Below, piece by piece: positions 59,936 through 64,000 of a stretch of DNA of 64,000 bases. Origin of the DNA: Arabidopsis thaliana. Lineage: Eukaryota > Streptophyta > Magnoliopsida > Brassicales > Brassicaceae. Position 1 is the first letter of the stretch. Every line of letters starts with the position of its first letter. Location: assembly GCF_000001735.4 (NCBI RefSeq), contig NC_003070.9:9920001-9984000 (forward strand), read 5' to 3'. A program made the position numbers and the translations under genes. Under the pieces are notes generated by a model. It was not told the origin of the DNA. It worked only from the letters and a program-made list of their open reading frames with translations, and made no database searches.

Positions 59936-62900
59936 ATGGAGATGGGTTCTGACGGTGAAGATCAGAAGATCAGGAGCGTCGTTGGTGATGCTAATCTTAA
60001 TAATAAGAAGAAGAAGATTGATAATAATTCCTCCTCTAAGGATGGTCGTGTCAAGCCTAAACGTCAGATGAAAACTCCGTTTCAGCTTGAAACCTTGGAG
60101 AAAGTTTATTCAGGTTCTTATTCATCTCAATTAATTTGATTCAATCTTCGTTCTCTTTGTTTTTTTAAGTATTGATGTTGAATTTTTGATTCAGAGGAGA
60201 AGTATCCGTCGGAGGCGACGAGGGCTGAGTTATCTGAGAAATTGGATTTGTCAGATCGACAATTACAGATGTGGTTTTGTCATAGACGGTTAAAGGACAA
60301 GAAGGATGGTCAGTCTAATAAACCGGTGAAATCATCGGTTGCTGCGGTTCAATCGGCTTCGGTTAACGAGTTACCGGCTGCTGCTGGATCGGTACCTGAG
60401 CAAGATTCCAGATCTGATTCGGGTTCTGAGTCTGGTTGCAGTCCTTATTCCAACTCTAGGAGGAATTTTGCTAGTGGTAGTAGTAGTTCTCGAGCTGAAT
60501 TGGATGAATATGAGACAATGGGAAAGCCGAGTTATGAGTCGCGGTTGTCGACAATGGTGCATAGAGCTATTGTCTGTATTGAGGCTCAGTTAGGTGAGCC
60601 ATTGAGAGATGATGGACCTATTCTTGGCATGGAGTTTGATCCTTTGCCTCCTGGTGCGTTTGGAACACCTATAGGTATACATTACTTTCTATGTTTGCCC
60701 TGTTTTATGACTTGTGTAACCAATGTCAGTGTTAGTATTACACTTCTTGTGATAAGTAACTCTCTAACTTTGTTTTCATTGGCATTTCAGCGATGCAGAA
60801 ACACCTACTTCATCCCTATGAGAGCGATCTGTATGAGCGACATGATCCCCGACCTCGAAGAGTTAGTTTTCTGACTAAACAGATATGCTCTATTTAGTTT
60901 CTTTATAATGCACCTAGATATCTCAAATTGACTAGTTGAAGAGGTTACCATAAACTGATGGTCTATGAATTATATGGTAGGAGTAATTTTTAGAGTTCTC
61001 ATTACATGAAGGCTGACATTAGTCTTATGGCAGTTTTTAGTCTCTGATCATTGTTAGAAAGATGAATTCCGCTCTGCTGTTTCTATTCTCTTTCTTGTCC
61101 ATTCATGTATTCACAGTTTTATAATATTTTCTTTTTACTACTTTGCTTAACATATTTGCTTTTGTTGATTATAGTCTCATGCTGCTGCCCGTTCTTTCCA
61201 TGAGCAACAATCTCTGGATGATCCGTCTTCTTTTACACCTAATATGTATGAACGATACTCTGAAAATCATGCACGTGGTATGGACTATGAAGTTGCACGT
61301 TCTAGAATTTCATCATTTATGCACGCGAATGGACCTGTACCAAGGTCCTATGTTACCCCTGGACATGCGTCTCGTAACTGTTCGACATCTCAACAAGACA
61401 TGCCAAGCCCCATTGAATCAGCGCATCATGGTGATAGATTCCTGCTGGAGAAGGACTCATCAGTCCTTGGTACAGAAGATCCATATTTGTTACCTGATGG
61501 AGTGCGTAAGAGTAGTGATGTGCATAGAAAGGGAAAGGTAGCTTCATTGTACCAACTTTTATTTCATCCGTTTTTGTTGACAAGATGTGTCTTTGTTGTA
61601 ATGTCATTTTTCTATGTTTACTCTCACAGATTAACGATGGTAGACTTGGAAGAGGGAGTGAAACCCGAGAGAATCATGGACCAAAAGATCTTGAGAAGCT
61701 AGAAATTCAGAGGAAAAAGGTATTTGCTCTACATTTATTATCCTCCTTACTGATTATTTGGAAAGGTGTCTTATTGTCTTTTGTTAGTATCACTGTAACA
61801 GATATATTGATGAGTTGATGCTTGTGTCCTCAGAATGAAGAACGCATGAGAAAAGAGATGGAAAGGAACGAGCGTGAGAGGCGTAAGGAAGAAGAGAGGT
61901 TGATGCGTGAAAGAATAAAAGAAGAGGAAAGGTTACAGCGTGAGCAGCGTCGTGAAGTAGAAAGAAGAGAAAAATTCTTACAGAGAGAAAATGAAAGGGT
62001 AAGTTTGGAAAACTCTGCCCAGTTGTTATTCTTTGGTATTTTTTTGTTAATCCTGCTGAGATTGAGCAACTTTTGTGGCAAGAGTTCAGAGAGTGAAAAT
62101 TATCTTTTTGTTGACATGTTAAAGGCTGAGAAAAAGAAGCAAAAAGACGAGATTCGTCGAGAGAAAGACGCTATTAGACGCAAGCTTGCCATTGAGAAGG
62201 CAACTGCACGTAGAATTGCCAAGGAGTCTATGGATCTTATTGAAGATGAGCAGCTAGAACTAATGGAATTGGCTGCTATTAGCAAAGGATTACCCTCAGT
62301 ATTACAGCTTGATCACGACACATTGCAGAATCTTGAGGTGTATAGAGGTATGGTCTCTCAGATTTAGTTAGTAGTGGATTTGGTAATCACGGCCTAACGG
62401 TCTACTTAGTTTTTAGGCTTTACAATCAATAATTTTTGGTAATTTATTTTAGTGTTTTTCCTCTCTGAAATTTTAAGCTTAGTATTAATTTTTATATTCT
62501 TAGTTTGGTATATTCTATGGCCTAGTCTGGAATATTCAATGTTGATGTAGCATGTTAGAACACTGCGAAGATTATTTTATTGTAATTACATTGATTTCTA
62601 GATTGGGTAGTAGCTTTTGTATTTGCTTTCTCTTACAAATCTATCTTCTTCATATACTTATCAAAATCAAGACAGTCAAAGTAATTTGCTTATACCTTAC
62701 TCGATTGGCTTAGCTTTATTACAGTGTTGTAATTTATTTATGGTTCCTGCAATTCATCATAGCTATTCTGCTTTTTCAGATTCTCTGAGCACATTTCCAC
62801 CAAAGTCTTTGCAACTAAAAATGCCGTTTGCCATTTCTCCATGGAAAGATTCTGATGAAACTGTTGGAAACCTTCTAATGGTATGTTGTATTGATCTTTA

Positions 62901-64000
62901 CCCTCTCTCCGGCTGCTACCTCTCATTTAAAATTAGTATTATGATCAGAATAACTTGGAGACCAATTTGAAATCAGTTGGATTTGTTTTTCCGTGTATTA
63001 TGCACCCTTTTGCAGATTTCACATATCTTATGTTGTGATTGCTTTTCAGGTTTGGAGATTCCTGATATCATTTTCTGATGTTCTTGACCTATGGCCTTTT
63101 ACACTGGATGAGTTTATTCAGGCTTTTCATGACTATGTAAGTCGCTCTTTAGTACCTATAGCCTGTTTTCTCGTGTTCTATAGTTGTTTCTTTCATTTCA
63201 TTGTTCGTGCTCTGTATTTGATAAAGATCCTATTGTAGGACTCAAGGTTGCTGGGGGAGATACATGTTACTCTTCTGAGATCAATAATACGAGATGTCGA
63301 AGATGTTGCTAGAACACCCTTTAGTGGAATTGGAAATAACCAATATACTACAGCCAATCCTGAGGGTGGACATCCGCAAATAGTTGAAGGGGTAGCTTTC
63401 TTCGTCTCTGTATGTTAATATACTTTTCTCTTGCTGGTTTTGTTCAGTGGGCTTCATCTTTCATATGCTTCTTTCTCCTTCAGGCTTATGCATGGGGTTT
63501 TGACATTCGTAGTTGGAAAAAGCATTTGAACCCACTAACATGGCCTGAAATACTGCGACAATTAGCGCTCTCTGCTGGATTTGGACCTAAGCTGAAGAAA
63601 AAACATTCCCGATTGACCAATACTGGTGATAAGGATGAGGTACGTATTCACGTTTGGGCGCCCCCTAACTCCTAACAAGTGTTTACTCAGGATGTGATGG
63701 TAGTACTATATATGGAGAGAAATAAAAATGAAATCCTGGAAGCTAAGCTAGGCCTTTGACATAAAGATGGTTTTCGTTTTTTCTTACACATTGTTTTGGT
63801 TTGGTTGTGTATGCAGGCTAAAGGTTGTGAAGATGTCATTTCTACTATCCGAAATGGTACAGCAGCTGAAAGTGCTTTTGCATCGATGCGGGAGAAAGGG
63901 TTGCTCGCTCCTCGCAAGTCGAGGCACCGGTTGACACCTGGAACCGTCAAATTTGCAGCCTTTCATGTTCTATCTCTTGAAGGAAGCAAGGGACTGACAG
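59936..64000 (+). CDS. RLT1: Homeobox-DDT chromatin protein RLT1 (HB-1), 3' truncated by the window
   Basis: Twelve exons are visible: 59936-60112, 60195-60674, 60791-60861, 61175-61537, 61630-61719, 61834-61998, 62125-62347, 62780-62880, 63050-63136, 63239-63391, 63484-63639 and 63817-end. Start MEMGSDGEDQKIRS. Homeodomain at about residues 38-98: KRQMKTPFQLETLEKVYSEE, and the recognition helix DRQLQMWFCHRRLKDKK. The middle holds a long charged coiled coil (residues about 385-500, Glu/Arg/Lys repeats). The DDT domain is VWRFLISFSDVLDLWPFTLD and LLGEIHVTLLRSIIRD (about residues 545-610). The frame then enters the WSLRPEILRQ-type region and HARE-HTH (GTAAESAFASMREKGLLAP). Known RLT1 pairs with ISWI remodellers CHR11/CHR17 and represses the switch to flowering, in the nucleus. 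Full length is about 1,700 residues, so under half is present. From memory this is At1g28420. Confidence 0.95.

Noticed and set aside
1..64000. CRISPR arrays, operons, bacterial insertion sequences
   Set aside because: The window is plant nuclear DNA with introns; no regularly spaced repeats or bacterial elements were seen.

Overview
The window is a plant nuclear chromosome segment, almost certainly from Arabidopsis. Introns are short with plant GT/AG signals, intergenic DNA is AT-rich, and the genes belong to plant families: AP2/ERF repressors, a malectin-LRR receptor-like protein, a DDT homeobox protein, DRM1 and an E6-like protein. From memory, the gene order matches Arabidopsis thaliana chromosome 1 around At1g28320 to At1g28420 (DEG15, a RING1-like gene, DRM1/DYL1, a defensin-like gene, RLP4, a double TyrRS, ERF12, ERF11, a small secreted protein, NSL1, a receptor-like cytoplasmic kinase, an NFD6-like gene, an E6-like gene, a coiled-coil gene, RLT1). 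No database was searched, so locus names are recollection. Exon boundaries were read by hand from splice signals and frame continuity.

Layout. 0-4.3 kb: peroxisomal protease DEG15 (minus strand). 4.3-7.2 kb: non-coding, with a decayed DNA-transposon-like block. 7.2-13.2 kb: a Polycomb RING1-like gene (plus strand) whose third intron holds a decayed 3.7 kb Copia LTR retroelement. 14.2-15.2 kb: dormancy/auxin-associated DRM1 (minus). 17.0-17.5 kb: a small cysteine-rich defensin-like gene bracketed by a diverged duplication. 20.2-23.3 kb: RLP4. 24.5-29.6 kb: two head-to-tail tyrosyl-tRNA synthetase units spliced into one reading frame. 31.9-36.9 kb: convergent ERF12 and ERF11, both with EAR repression motifs. 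36.9-43.7 kb: gene-poor AT-rich DNA with one small secreted protein. 43.7-48.2 kb: NSL1 (MACPF) and a kinase, convergent. 50.1-51.4 kb: a tiny organelle-targeted NFD6-like gene. 52.7-53.7 kb: an asparagine-rich secreted E6-like protein. 56.7-59.1 kb: a secretory coiled-coil protein. 59.9 kb to the end: RLT1, cut by the window edge.

These are independent single genes, not an operon. Themes shared by neighbours are transcriptional or chromatin repression (RING1-like, ERF11, ERF12, RLT1), defence or cell surface (DEFL, RLP4, NSL1, the kinase) and growth or dormancy (DRM1). The most notable structures are (1) the TyrRS fusion, where the stop codon of unit 1 overlaps a splice donor and the former 5' UTR and start codon of unit 2 appear to have become a translated linker, and (2) the RING1-like gene, whose frame and splice sites are intact although an intron carries a retroelement.
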